A DNA stretch of 64,000 bases. Source: Lonicera japonica (taxonomy: Eukaryota; Streptophyta; Magnoliopsida; Dipsacales; Caprifoliaceae). Shown in pieces: positions 1-11,030 of the stretch (position 1 is the first letter of the stretch; every line of letters begins with the position of its first letter). The notes under the pieces were generated by a model. The model saw only the letters and a program-made list of their open reading frames with translations. It was not told the origin of the DNA and did no database searches. The position numbers and the translations under genes were made by a program. The stretch spans positions 25,413,736 to 25,477,735 of the forward strand of contig CM038469.1 of assembly GCA_021464415.1 (NCBI GenBank), read 5' to 3'.

Positions 1-3000
1 TTGCTTTTGGGATAGGTTTTCGAGGATAAGCAGCCAATCTCATTAATTTAATTTTGATCTATCCACTGTACTAAACCAATGCCCTAGGAGAACATCATTA
101 GCAATCATCAAATGTTTGTCCTTCATAAATGGTTCACAGAGTTTTTGAAAATAATTTGAAATACCACTGTATCAACATCCTTTGGTTTTCAACCAAGTAT
201 TTAGAAAGTTGTCCAAATTTAAAAATGCCGGGTATACACAAACTTAAATGATGCATAACAAGTTCACAAAGTAATGAAACCAGCAAAACTTGAAGTGGGA
301 TAAAGGCAATAACCAAACCTCGCAATTATCAAGGACTAGCGATTTCAACAGAGGGCATCCACCACCATCGCTAAAAACTTCACAAATAGAATTAGTCAGA
401 GATTCACAATCTGTCAGGTCCACTTCTTGCAAACACTGGCATTGCAATGCTAACGTTGTCAAGCTCTCTTGTTTTTGCAAAACTAATTTCTGCATAAATA
501 AAAGCCAAAAAAACATTCATTCAGGACTTTACCACTTTAAATATTATGAAGCACTAAAAGAAACAAAAAGCCTAATGGAAGACATACTTTCAATGAATTC
601 GAAATGATGTTGATTCGCTGGAGCAATGGACAGTTAGAAACTTTAATGGATGACAGGATTATACTTCGTAAGTTTAGCTCAATGAATCTGCAGGTATAAA
701 TGGAAATAAATAATATTAAATACGACAAAGTGGTGCAAAAAATCCAGTAAAAGATTCCCCTAATAAAGTATCGTGGATCTGTGTATACTTGCGACAATGT
801 ACAAGTCTTATGTTCTTCAGACGAGGAAGATCCAAAGAGACTGATGTCAATGAGCTGCAATTATCAAGCTCCAAAACCTGCAGCAGACACAACATTATTA
901 TTTAATGGTCTGTGACAGTTTATGCAAAACATAACACCAGTTGAGGTAGCAACATGGCCCACCCGAGTTTATTCAGAAAACCCTGAACCCCCCCCCCCCA
1001 GTTTACTATATACACAAGTCCAAAACTGCTCCACCTCGACCCACTCCAATCCACTATAATTATATGAATTATAAAGAAATTTAAAGAAAAACTTTATATT
1101 CGGGGCGGGGTGGGCCAGGCCAAACAGTTTAAATTTATGTGAACCTAAACCCAACCCAAATGCGTGACGAGTTATTATTGTAAATCCAAACCCACCCCAA
1201 TAGGGTCAGGTTGGGTCAAAACCCAGCCAAATTAGGCCATTTGGGCATATCCCTACACCAGTTGATATAGTATCTAATACAAGAAGGAAGGTTCAAACCT
1301 CTAACATATAACTAGTCTCCCTGTGAGTTCTCTTTTTTGGATATTGCAGCCATTGAAGCGGATAAAGGAGGAGGGTTGTGTTAGGTAGTGAAGTTATTCC
1401 CTCACAATATAATAGTGTTAACTGTGCCCAGAAGACGCGCTGGAGCTTGAGAACTGTCAACATTGGCAGTCTGAGAGGAGGATTCGTTTTGGGACTTGGA
1501 ATATAGACTTCAGGAAAATCTATGGAAATAGAAAAGAAATAACACGTGTCAACAAGAAGTAAGAATATATATCACCTGAAAAGCAAAAAAGCTACGAATA
1601 TGTGGAAACTGACCTCGAGAGAGATGTTTGGGCAATATGAAGCTCTTCTGCTATAGGGGGGTGTATGGATTGAGGACGAAAATCTATCCTTGATTTCTCG
1701 TCTGCTTAGATTACCATGTTTTATGAAGCAAGCATCTCATCACATGAGGGCTATTTCTTTAGGAAAGGAGATTGAAAGAGTTGTATGGACGTAGTGTTTC
1801 ATCTTGTGATGGATATACGAGTTAAGGGGAAAGTAACACAAGGATTAGACATTTGAAGGGTGAAAAATAAAGGATCTTTCAACACAACAATTGGGAGGCA
1901 AAGACATATCCATGGACTCCTAGGGATAAAAATCTTGGTGGTGGGAGGGCAAGTTATAGCTGCTGAACGAATTGCAGCATCTGAAAGCTTGTGGCAAGAG
2001 GCTATATCAAGGTCCCGCAAAAGATTGCAGTTCAGCACCGCGTGTGCCATGCTACTGCAAGAAAAAGAAGTGAAAGAAGCTTCGAATGGATAGTGGTAAA
2101 CGACAAGGTTTGAAGCTGGGGGCACCTGTAAAACCGAATGGAGGAGAAACTTATTTTAGGGCAAATTTGAACAACTATGAAGTTATGGAAAGGGTGATTG
2201 AGCAATACGAAAGGAAACCAGCATTTTAGATAACATTTCACACTTCTGTTTAAGACAAAATGATTTTGGAGGGTTCCTCACAATTAAATTCAAATGAAGG
2301 ACACCTTACTTTTCCATTTTAAAATAACCTTGGTCTTGGGAGACTCAAGAGCCAGCACCGCGATGTATTCTTTCTTTTCCAGAGAAGACTAAATGGGAAG
2401 GTGGAAACTTAAATACCCTTCAGAAGTAAGACAGAATATATTTGTTTTAAAAGGCGGAGCACTCATTTTTTTGGGGACAATTTAATTAAAAACAAGAAGA
2501 TAGGGAGATAGAGGGAGATCCCAGGATGGTTGAAACGAGGAAAGCTTCGGGTGTGTTATGTGATAAAAAGGTACCACCAAGTTAAAAGGAAATTCCCCTA
2601 CCGATGTTGTATGGGACAGTGTTGGGCGGTCCACACGAGAATAAACTAAATGTAGCTAGCAAGAATAGGAAAGATAAACAGGAATGTTACCACAGAGAGG
2701 GAGTACACCACAGAAAAGATGGTTGAATCTCTTAGATGGTTTGGGCATGTATGGAAAAAATAGTCTAGAGGCAGAGGAAGACCCTATAGGTGAAACTGTG
2801 CATCAGTGACAGGCCACTTCTCTTTTTTGGCCATTTAAATTTTTTACAGATATATACACAAATTCTCACAATTATAAACACACATATATTTATACAGGCC
2901 CGCTCTAAAAAGGAAGGTCCTCACTGTAAGAAAAATGACCGCCCATTTCGAGGGGAAACAGATTTTTTTTTTCATGAAATTTGGTGGATATGATTATTAT

Positions 3001-6000
3001 AATGCGTAGATCGTCTACACAAAATTTAATCAAAAAATTCAAACCGAAAGTGGGTGTAATAAAAATGTGATATATATATATGTTCATTTCCGTCCATTAA
3101 AATTTTATATGATCATATCACCAACTTCTAAATTGCGTTTTTCGATGAAATTTGGTGGAGATGATCCTCACTATAGATTTCATTTCCACCAACTTTCATG
3201 ACAAAATTCATCTTTTTACCACTTGAAATGGACAGTCTTCTTTAATGCGAGGACCATCCTCTTTAGAGTACGCACACAAATATATACAAACATAAATAAA
3301 GTTGCCGAAGAGATACAATAAGGCGTTAGGGGTAGCATAAGTGATTGCCGGAGCTCCAACGGTTGCAGGTGGGCTGCGGTTGATGAGGCCTAGTGGCCAC
3401 TCATGAGTGAGAAGAAAATATAAAGGTTTGATAAGGAAACAAAAAATTGTGGTACGGATATAATTGACCATTCAAAAGAAGGGGAGTGTCTGCGTAATAA
3501 ACAAGTGTTAAGAAGTGTCTTTGCATTTAATTATGAAAGGGTTTCTCATTGTTCAATTAATGACTATATCTTATCACCTGACAGAAATACGGAGTACACG
3601 GCATTTCACAATTTGGAGTTGACGCAATCGATCGTGATATATGGGTATCTCTTGAATGCCATTACCAAGAGTAGCATCATTAACGATCAAAGTCTTCAAC
3701 TTCTGGCAATCTGTTAAAGCTTGGAAAAAAGTTTCCCCTATTTGTCCTTTGCCCAAGGTTAAGGACTCGAGATTTCTGAGAAACAATCATATATCTTAGG
3801 CTCTTAGCAAACATATATAATACACCAAGTCAGTAATTAATCAGATGCAGGCGAACTACCTTAATGAGGAAAATGCTTTCATAACAAGTGAGTGAATAAG
3901 AGGTGCGCCATTGATATTCACAGCAGTAGCATTTGGATACCGACGACACATGTCCTCAACTGTGAATGCAACACAATCAAAGAGCATTTATGTATCCATT
4001 TTGACAGTAGTTGAACAACAAAGATAATAAATGCACCTCGAATTTTATTCAAAAGAAATACATATAGTCATATACAAGAGGGTTTATCTCAATGAATTAA
4101 CAACAATACATTTTGTTAACTGAATGTTGAAACCACGACAATGAAAGGGGAAGAAACTATTGTAGGGGTCAACTATACCTTGTCAGCTAGGCTAAATATT
4201 TTATCTCAATGAACCTAACACCAATCCTTTACTTACTACTTCGAAGGTTCTCAAGGTAATTGTGGAGATCTATTGTTCAATCCCACTATCACTAGATATT
4301 GGGAATTATAAGGGTGGGAAGTGCCTCAGGATGTGATCAAGACCCAAGAACGGATTTTGTAATAAAGTGGATTTAAATATGAACGTACGAGGAAGAAGAG
4401 CAGATATTTTTTATATAATTAATGCAAGTATTAAGTTTAGTAATTTAACTAGGTCCAAGTCATAAATGGTCTTATTCCAAGCATGCACAAGCTCCAAGTA
4501 AAAGCATGGGTATGATTGTAGCATTTAATTTGTAAAAACTAATTCAATATGCTTTCAAACATGTAGATCGCAATGTTTTAAAAGGTGCGAGGCGGGTTTG
4601 AGGCGTTTCACCCGGGCAAGGTGAGGCGTAGGCCTCAGGTGCATTGAGGCGTAAGCATCACTTTTTTTAAAAAAAAAATCCTAAAAAATTACAAAACTAT
4701 CATAATATTGATAATCATTACTAAAAGTGCAAATAACTTCACAAATACAATAACAATCTCAAATCATCACATCAAAATAACAAATAACAATGTCAGTACA
4801 TAATTAAAGTCATACATCACCATAAAGTCATAAAATAACAAATAGTTAAACACTTAAAAGTCTTAATTCCTTATCACCATGCACCATAAAGTCATTAGAG
4901 AAAGACACTACTATTATTATTATACTAATGGATCAAAGCCATAAAGGATCATCCATATCTAGTGGCTTGAAATATGGATCATATCCAGTCGCAGCTCCAT
5001 CATCACCATCAATGAGAGAAGAAGAATGATGTATTTAGGATTTTAGGGCTTGGAATGAAGAAGAAAGTTGATCGTAACTCCCTGCTCCCTCTCATCGTGA
5101 CTCGTGCATAGCTCTCTCCCTCTCCTCTCTGTCGATCGTAATTGCTGAACGTTGTTATTTCGTTGTGGGCTAGGGTTTATTTCGAAGTACTTAAAAAAAA
5201 AATTCAAAACTACGTAGTTTTAGTAAGTAACACCTCAGCCACGCCTCACAAAGAAGAGGCGTAAGCCTCAAAAAATCATCAAATATTCATGCCTCAAGGC
5301 GTTTTTCCGACGCCTCAAATGCCTCTTAAAACACTGGTAGATCGTGAGCGTATTGGTGAAGCTTCTAAGATTAGACAGGTAATTATCACCTAACAACAGT
5401 TCTGCTCTATTATACATAGTTTTGGACAGCTTATGCAACATCCATCATAACTTCAAGTACATTTTCTAGAGCCTCGGGCAAAGTTAAGCACAAAAAAAAA
5501 CAGTTTGTTTATGTCTAATCATTCCTCACCAAAGAAATCGTCGTAACTAACTTGCAAAATATACATAAGCACAAAATCAAAAGATCTAAAACGATACTCA
5601 CATTGCTGTAAAGTTATGCGCCGGTTCTCGAAATTCAAGAACCTCCAAAAATCTTCATGAGCACTAGCTGTGTGCCACTGCCTGCAGACCTTGGCTGCTT
5701 GACAAAGATTTATATGGTCCAAGAACGAGAAAACCTAATAGCAAATAGAGTACAATATTTAGGAAAAAAGGGTTTACGAACAAGTAGTTCCCTGAGAAAG
5801 GGGGGAAATAGATCAATTGATAAATACCATATGCAATAAATCATCAGTAAGATCCATCCGAACTTCTGAATCTTCCATTTTTGGAGAGCCGTCTCCTTCA
5901 TCATTTCTCCCACTGTTAGAATCAAGGAGATTCTCATTGCCACCGTCACTCACCATTGGCGAAAGATAGTTGATATCATTCTTAGAGGAACTCTGATGAT

Positions 6001-7908
6001 CACAGTCCCTTCCAAGCATTCTATGACCGTCTCTATCTGAATTCAACATAGAAGGACAATGGCAATCCCAATCCCTACAAAAACTGTCATAATCAACACT
6101 CAAAGACCATTCCAATAATGTTTAGGTCAATGTCGCATATCCAAATGGATGTGAAACATGGCATCAAGAAATACTGGCAAATCATCAAACTCAATATAAG
6201 AAAGCAGACCAGCTTATAGCCTTATAGTACGAAGTAATTTTAAATATATTGAGAAAGTAGCATGTCAATAGGATGGACCATTAAGTTTACCTATAATTCT
6301 AAGTTTGACAAGGGTAGCATAATGCCGGGAAGTAATAAAAGAATATAGGGCATTGAGACATTTAGACATGTCATGGAATGCCTGACATGATAGATACTTT
6401 TCATTGTTCCCTCCAAATGTTCCAATTAGCACTAGGCAGAAGTGGGGAGGCTGGAGGGGGTCTAATGTCCTACGATACTGATACCTACCAATCTATCAAT
6501 GCAATTAGAATTCACGGGAATATTGGCCGTGACGTTCCGACACGCTATAATATCGGATACTTCACCCCCATTTTGTATGCATCGGGCCGTTATGTGCCGA
6601 ATCTACCATAGAGGATCTTCAATGTTTTCAATTCAAGACTTAAATGGGAGAATATACTATTATACTCTAGCTAACAAAGTATTCTATTGGAGATCTAACT
6701 CCTAGATCTGGCTTTCTATTTCTCTCCTTCTACTAATGATTTGTTCTTAATGGAAGTTAATCTATAATCTCTTTGGTAGCTGAATCAGAAAATTGGAAAT
6801 GCATAATATCAAATATGGATCAGCAAAAATAGTAAAGTACAGTACTATATAGACAAAATAAGAGTATTACATGTTTCTAACAGTATTATATAGTCAAAAT
6901 GAGAATATTTCCTTCAGAGTTTGTTAACGTTTTAAAACAAATCAAGCTTCCAGTAACCGATTCCAGTTACATCTTGTCCAATACTTCATATACCGTTATG
7001 CCGCGACCGTTCCATATCCTTTTACCACGATTCAAAACCATTTTTTTCCATTTCAAAAATATAACACTACAAAATCTCTAACTTTACTAATAAAAAGACA
7101 TTAGAGTTGATACATAGAAACATTTCTCATAATTCAAGCATGAGAAAAAAATGGATTCCTAAACAAAAAGGTGAAGCGTTAAGTGACAGGCCACCATCTA
7201 TCTCCTAAGCGGGGATTTTTAGAACACGGGTTTCTTCTCAGCGGGATGCTAAAAACTAACAAACAGTTGTCCTTCATATGAATCATCAATATCATAAACA
7301 AAATATACATGTAGATTATTAAAAAAAGAGCATGAAATTGCCAACAAAATTCATCAATTATCCAGCAGCATATTAGTCAATCAGAAAATGAATGTATAGC
7401 AAAATTTCAAGAAATTTGGTAGTATATCAAATAGAGAAAGGTGTTCTTACAGAGAAAGGGAATGAACTTTAGGCCGTTTATTTTGCGAATCGCGATCGCA
7501 ATTATCCCAAAATGGGGCAGCTGATGAAGAAGAAGAAGGCTTCTCTTCTCCCAAACCCAAATTCAAATTAACCTCCATCAGTCCTTCACCACTACTATTC
7601 ACCCCATTCTCATTGAACCATCTCAAACTACCCACAGTTCCCCCAAATCCTCCTCCATTACTGCCACTGCCAGTACCAAGATCCTGCCTTTCTCCAATTA
7701 TTACACCACCAGACTGTGAAATTAACTCTTCTTCCTCCATTCTCCCCAAAGGAAACCCTAATTCAAAACCCTGAGGTGGTAGTGGTAAATCAACATTTTC
7801 CATACCTTCATTCCCCAAATTACCCTCACTCATCCTTCTCTCTATCTTATTCTTATCTTCTTCTTTTTCTTCTTCTTCGCCAAACCATAAACAACACCAA
7901 ATCTTCAT
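1..7908 (-). CDS. FBL15: F-box/LRR-repeat protein 15 (SLOMO-like) homologue, 5' part, runs off left edge
   Basis: Proteins of this family act as substrate receptors of SCF ubiquitin ligases; Arabidopsis FBL15 (SLOMO) affects meristem auxin and leaf timing. The start at 7908 opens with MKIWCCLWFGEEEEK, as in FBL15 homologues, followed by an acidic, Ser/Gly-rich N-terminus. Exons inferred from GT/AG borders and matching phases: 7451-7908, 5828-6098, 5602-5734, 3860-3959, 3578-3775, a disrupted stretch from 2125 to about 1320, then 789-877, 588-687 and 319-489. The F-box spans the exon 2/3 junction (DLTDDLLHMV joined to FSFLDHINLCQAA, then VCRQW). Leucine-rich repeats follow (NLESLTLGKG, DLDIASCHKL, VLELDNC, EVDLTDCESL). 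Later exons lie left of base 1. Exons 1-5 and the last three are free of stops, but the middle LRR exons carry inserts, so this may be a decaying copy. Family assignment is firm; whether the gene works is not. Confidence 0.85.
945..1257. mobile_element. hAT-type MITE with 8-bp target duplication
   Basis: A 313-bp insert is flanked by the direct repeat CCAGTTGA (937-944 and 1258-1265), the 8-bp duplication expected of hAT elements. The termini are imperfect inverted repeats (GGTAGCAACATGGCC against TGTAGGGATATGCCC). The interior has GGGTTTGGGT-like repeats and a run of C. It lies in an FBL15 intron. Confidence 0.6.
1320..2125 (-). pseudogene. FBL15: Disrupted middle LRR exons of the FBL15 homologue
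   Basis: Short islands of FBL15-like coding sequence appear in the right order but are separated by non-coding inserts. Reading leftwards from the acceptor at 2125: CPQLQTLS, then a 47-nt insert (2055-2101, with GT and AG ends), SMAHAVLNCNLL through AAITCP (to 1946), a 26-nt insert, ESMDMS near 1915, further inserts around NCCV and SCDEML, then ASYCPNISLE ending at a donor at 1613/1614. In the next exon, LRLPMLTVLKLQ and CEGITS are separated by about 30 nt, and CEGITS and SMAAIS by another 30 or so. Each island matches the family but no continuous frame joins them. The 47-nt insert is shorter than normal plant introns. Reading this as pseudogene decay is inference. Confidence 0.6.
2640..2800 (+). 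pseudogene. LINE reverse-transcriptase C-terminal fragment
   Basis: The plus strand encodes TTEKMVESLRWFGHVWKK followed by a stop and GRGRPYR. The motif EKMxExxLRWFGHVxRR is typical of the end of plant LINE-type reverse transcriptases and their genomic derivatives. It lies in the intron between FBL15 exon 5 and the disrupted exons, opposite to the gene. Only a scrap remains. Confidence 0.5.
2897..3270. mobile_element. MITE with long imperfect inverted repeats
   Basis: The left end (GCTCTAAAAAGGAAGGTCCT) is mirrored by the right end (AGGACCATCCTCTTTAGAGT). The inverted similarity continues inward through the ATGAAATTTGGTGGA segments near 2975 and 3148. It lies in an FBL15 intron. The target duplication is not clear, so the superfamily is undecided. 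A relative with the same inner motif lies at about 15310-15690. Confidence 0.55.
4571..5336. mobile_element. Non-autonomous hAT element in FBL15 intron 3
   Basis: A 766-bp insert is flanked by perfect 8-bp duplications GTAGATCG (4563-4570 and 5337-5344). The termini are inverted repeats starting CAATGTTTTAAAAGG and, on the other strand, CAGTGTTTTAAGAGG. The subterminal regions are packed with GAGGCG/CGCCTC repeats in opposite orientation, as is usual for hAT transposase-binding regions. No coding capacity is seen. It sits between FBL15 exons 3 and 4. Confidence 0.85.
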
Positions 7909-8351
7909 ACACTTTATAAAACCCTAATTTATCAACAAACCCCCTTATGTCAACAAGATCTCACACATTTCTCAATTCTCGCCCAAAAAAGGAAAAAAAG
8001 AAAGGGAAAAAAACCTAATTTGCGAACAAAATCACATAACAGAAACAAATTCCTAACGTAACCCTAGAAATTGACACATTGAGCCTATCGAATCAAACCA
8101 AATAAAAAATTTGCAAAAAAGAAAGCATTTTTATAATTCTGAAACGACAACAGCCTGGTTATTTTGCTTCAATCGGTGAAAAGAGAGATAGAGATAGAAT
8201 CTGCATGAGACCGAAAGAGAGATTCTTCAGGGGTAGATCTGATCGGATCTTTGGTGCTTCTTTTTCCTCTCTGTATATCTCTCTCTGTCTTTGTTCTGCT
8301 CGGAAAAAGATCGGCTGAATGAAATGGCAGCAACGTAATAAGTTATATACC
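7909..8351 (-). promoter_or_regulatory. Putative 5' leader and promoter of the FBL15 homologue
   Basis: The 400 bases upstream of the start codon are pyrimidine-rich on one strand, with CT/GA tracts around 8185-8295, as is common for plant 5' leaders. A TATA-like TATATAA is present on the minus strand at about 8343-8349. No transcript start can be proven from sequence. No other gene is seen between this and 8380. Confidence 0.35.
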
Positions 8352-8381
8352 TGTGTCCCAATATATATCGACGGATATTAG

Positions 8382-8690
8382 TCGAGATGCGCAAAAATTA
8401 AATCAAACACTATAAATCAAGATAAAATAAAAAAATGTTTTTATTACTTACGAATTGAACTACTAGATATTAGATATATTATATATGTTATACTTTTGTT
8501 ATATTTGTAAATGCATAATTTATATTAATAAAAATAAATAGTAAAAATATTTAATAAATATAGCATTGTTCAAATAATATATATATATAAATTTATATAT
8601 TAATGGTCATAGAATTTAAATTTTAAAAATATTTAAGGGAACAAAAAAATTTCTCACTAAAATTAAATATACTTTTTAATAGTTTTACCA
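8382..8690. repeat. Dispersed direct repeat, copy 1
   Basis: The segment starting GTCGAGATGCGCAAAAATTA and ending near AAATATACTTTTTAA recurs with moderate divergence at 9838-10110 in the same orientation. Shared blocks include TTTTATTACTTA and TTTAAATTTTAAAAATATTT. It has no coding capacity and its origin is not recognised. Confidence 0.6.
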
Positions 8691-8707
8691 TAGGTTATGA
8701 TATTAAT

Positions 8708-9290
8708 CAGTGTTTTAAAAAGCAGGAAATGCAATGTCTGAGCATCTGGATTAATGTCTATGTGAGTGTTTAGACATCGGGATGACTTAGGCGAGCGCCT
8801 AATTGGACTAGGCAAGTCTAGGCGGGACCTAGGCCAATAAACTTAAAAAAAAAAATTCTTTTTCCTTTTTCATTTTTTAAGAAGCTATCTATTTTTCTTT
8901 TTGTTAAAAAATTATCACTTAAGAAAAGGGATCTATCAACCGCATAAGCAAACTCATATTACATTCTTTTGATTGAAACTAAACCCTAGTTAATAACCGC
9001 AATCACGAAAAAATATAGAAGATGAGATCGTTTTGACTAATTATAAACTCATTATTTTATCTTATATCTTCGAGTCTATCTTGAACTTTCTTTTTCTTTT
9101 TTTTATTGTTACTTGATATAAATTGATTATTTTATATGGATGTGAACCTTATGGTTCAATTTTGTTTTGAACAACGGATTTAATGACTATAATTCACTTG
9201 TCTTTGCGTTATACAAGTATTGTGTATATATATGTATTTATATTTAAAAATATTATAAAATAATCACCTGGCGCCTAAATGTAGAAGTAT
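8708..9290. mobile_element. Degenerate relative of the GTGTTTTAAAA hAT family
   Basis: The left end CAGTGTTTTAAAAAGC at about 8710 resembles the termini of the hAT element at 4571-5336. GGCGAGCGCC and CTAGGCGGGAC motifs follow, and a GGCGCC-containing piece lies near 9270. A right terminus and a target duplication are not identifiable, so it is probably truncated. Confidence 0.35.
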
Positions 9291-9837
9291 TGTATATATA
9301 CATTTATAATTAAAAATATTAAGAAAATGTTAAAAAGTTTAACCGTTCAATTTGAGAATTTTTTTAGAATTGAAACTATTTATTTTGATTTTTTAATTAA
9401 TATAGAGTATTCAATATGGTGTGTGTATGCATACAATAATAAGTTACAACACACCATTATTTACCACAAATTAGTAGGAATATCAAGTGCTTATCATAAT
9501 AATCATGGTATATATAGTTAATATAGCAATATTGAAAGACATTGCCTCTAACAACAACAAAAAAGTACAAATTTAAAGGAGTACCCACCGTAACTTATGA
9601 TGAAAAATATCTATCATTCCGTTGCTTTATATATATTTGACAGATCATTACCCAACAAAAATTTACAAATTTAGAGATGTACACACCATAATTAATGATA
9701 GAAAGTATACATCATCTCACGACTCTACTTTTTAATTAGTTAATAATATTAGCACTTGTTACGGCCTTGTATATTAAATTATTAATGTTCCTTCTTTCTT
9801 TTTCCTATTATTTTACAAATAAAAAAAGAGTTATGTT

Positions 9838-10110
9838 AAGTCGAGATGCGCAAAAATTAGTCTAAACACTATGCAAGTTAAAATAAAATGAAAAATGCTT
9901 TTATTACTTATGATTCTAACCACCTATTTTTAGCGAATACATTACATGAGTTGTACTTTTATTACATTTTATAAAAAATAACTTATGCAATACATGTTGG
10001 TAAAAATATAAATAAATTTATATAGTAAGGGTCATAAGTTTTAAATTTTAAAAATATTTAAGGGAGTAAAAAATTATCTCACTAAAATTAAATATACTTT
10101 TTAAATAGTT
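9838..10110. repeat. Dispersed direct repeat, copy 2
   Basis: Second copy of the repeat at 8382-8690, beginning GTCGAGATGCGCAAAAATTA. The region from 9300 to 9840 and from 10110 to 10390 is AT-rich DNA in which no gene is recognised. Confidence 0.6.
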
Positions 10111-10389
10111 AATAATAATTTTAGCACATGTTTCAACCTAATATCTTAATGTTCCTTTATTTCTTTTAACAAATAAAAAAGAATTATGTTAATATATGTT
10201 TTAAAAGCACATGTTAATAAATTTATTTGTTTAGAAAAAGAAAAAAAGTTTAAATACACTTTAACTAGAGAACCGATTCTCACATGTTAAGTTATTATTT
10301 TTATTCACAGCAAATATTTAATATGTATCTTTAGAATACAAGTTAATATTTTTAATAAAAAAGTATAAATATTTAATAAAAGAAAAAAA

Positions 10390-10737
10390 TGGTGATTTAA
10401 ACTTTGGGTGCTGTTTGTTCTTGCATATCAGACGCTGGGTGCCAAAGTTTTGCATAATAAGTATTTGGGTGCCATTTTGAACAAAATTCGTTAGTCAACT
10501 CAGTCAACCGTTAGCTCCGTTAATTTTTGACCATATTTACCCATTTTACCCCTAGAAAATAACAAAACATATTGCACTTGCTTAGGAGTAAAATGATCAA
10601 AAATTAACGGAGCTAACAGTTGACCACATTAACTAATGGATTCCATCCAAAATGGCACTCAAATACCTATTATGCAAAATTTTGGCACTTAACATCTGAT
10701 AAGTAAGAACAAACGGCACCCAAAGTCTAAATCACCA
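10390..10737. mobile_element. Foldback MITE with about 160-bp terminal inverted repeats (Mutator-like)
   Basis: Almost the whole 348-bp element is two inverted arms: TGGTGATTTAAACTTTGGGT at the left and its near-complement at the right, continuing to about 160 bp each with scattered mismatches. It is embedded in A-tracts, so the 9-bp target duplication is only roughly visible. Long inverted repeats with a 9-bp duplication suggest the Mutator superfamily. Its transcript would fold into a long hairpin. Confidence 0.7.
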
Positions 10738-10811
10738 AAAAAAAAATTAATGGACAAAGACATTTGATAGATGAATGCACCATTACGTATTACATCACTT
10801 GGATTAATATA

Positions 10812-11030
10812 GTATGGCTGCGTTTGATATACAAAATAAGTATACGGGATATGATAATTTTATCCTATCCTATGTTTAGTGTTTGTTAGAATTGAATATC
10901 GGAGAGGATTATTTATCCCACTAAGAGAGGGATTAACGAAGCCACCTAAGAGATGAAATTATTTTATTATATCCGAATGGGATCAAATAATCATATTATA
11001 ATCTTTAATCCGACGCGTCAAATGCACCTT
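10812..11030. mobile_element. Tourist-like small inverted-repeat element
   Basis: The left end GGCTGCGTTTGATATAC and the inverted right end GGTGCATTTGACGCGTC are similar. The interior has TATCC/GGATA repeats in opposite orientation. Ends and target site are approximate. Confidence 0.4.

Noticed and set aside
991..1000. Telomere-like or G-quadruplex signal at the run of C
   Set aside because: It is a short homopolymer inside a hAT MITE and no telomere repeat is present.
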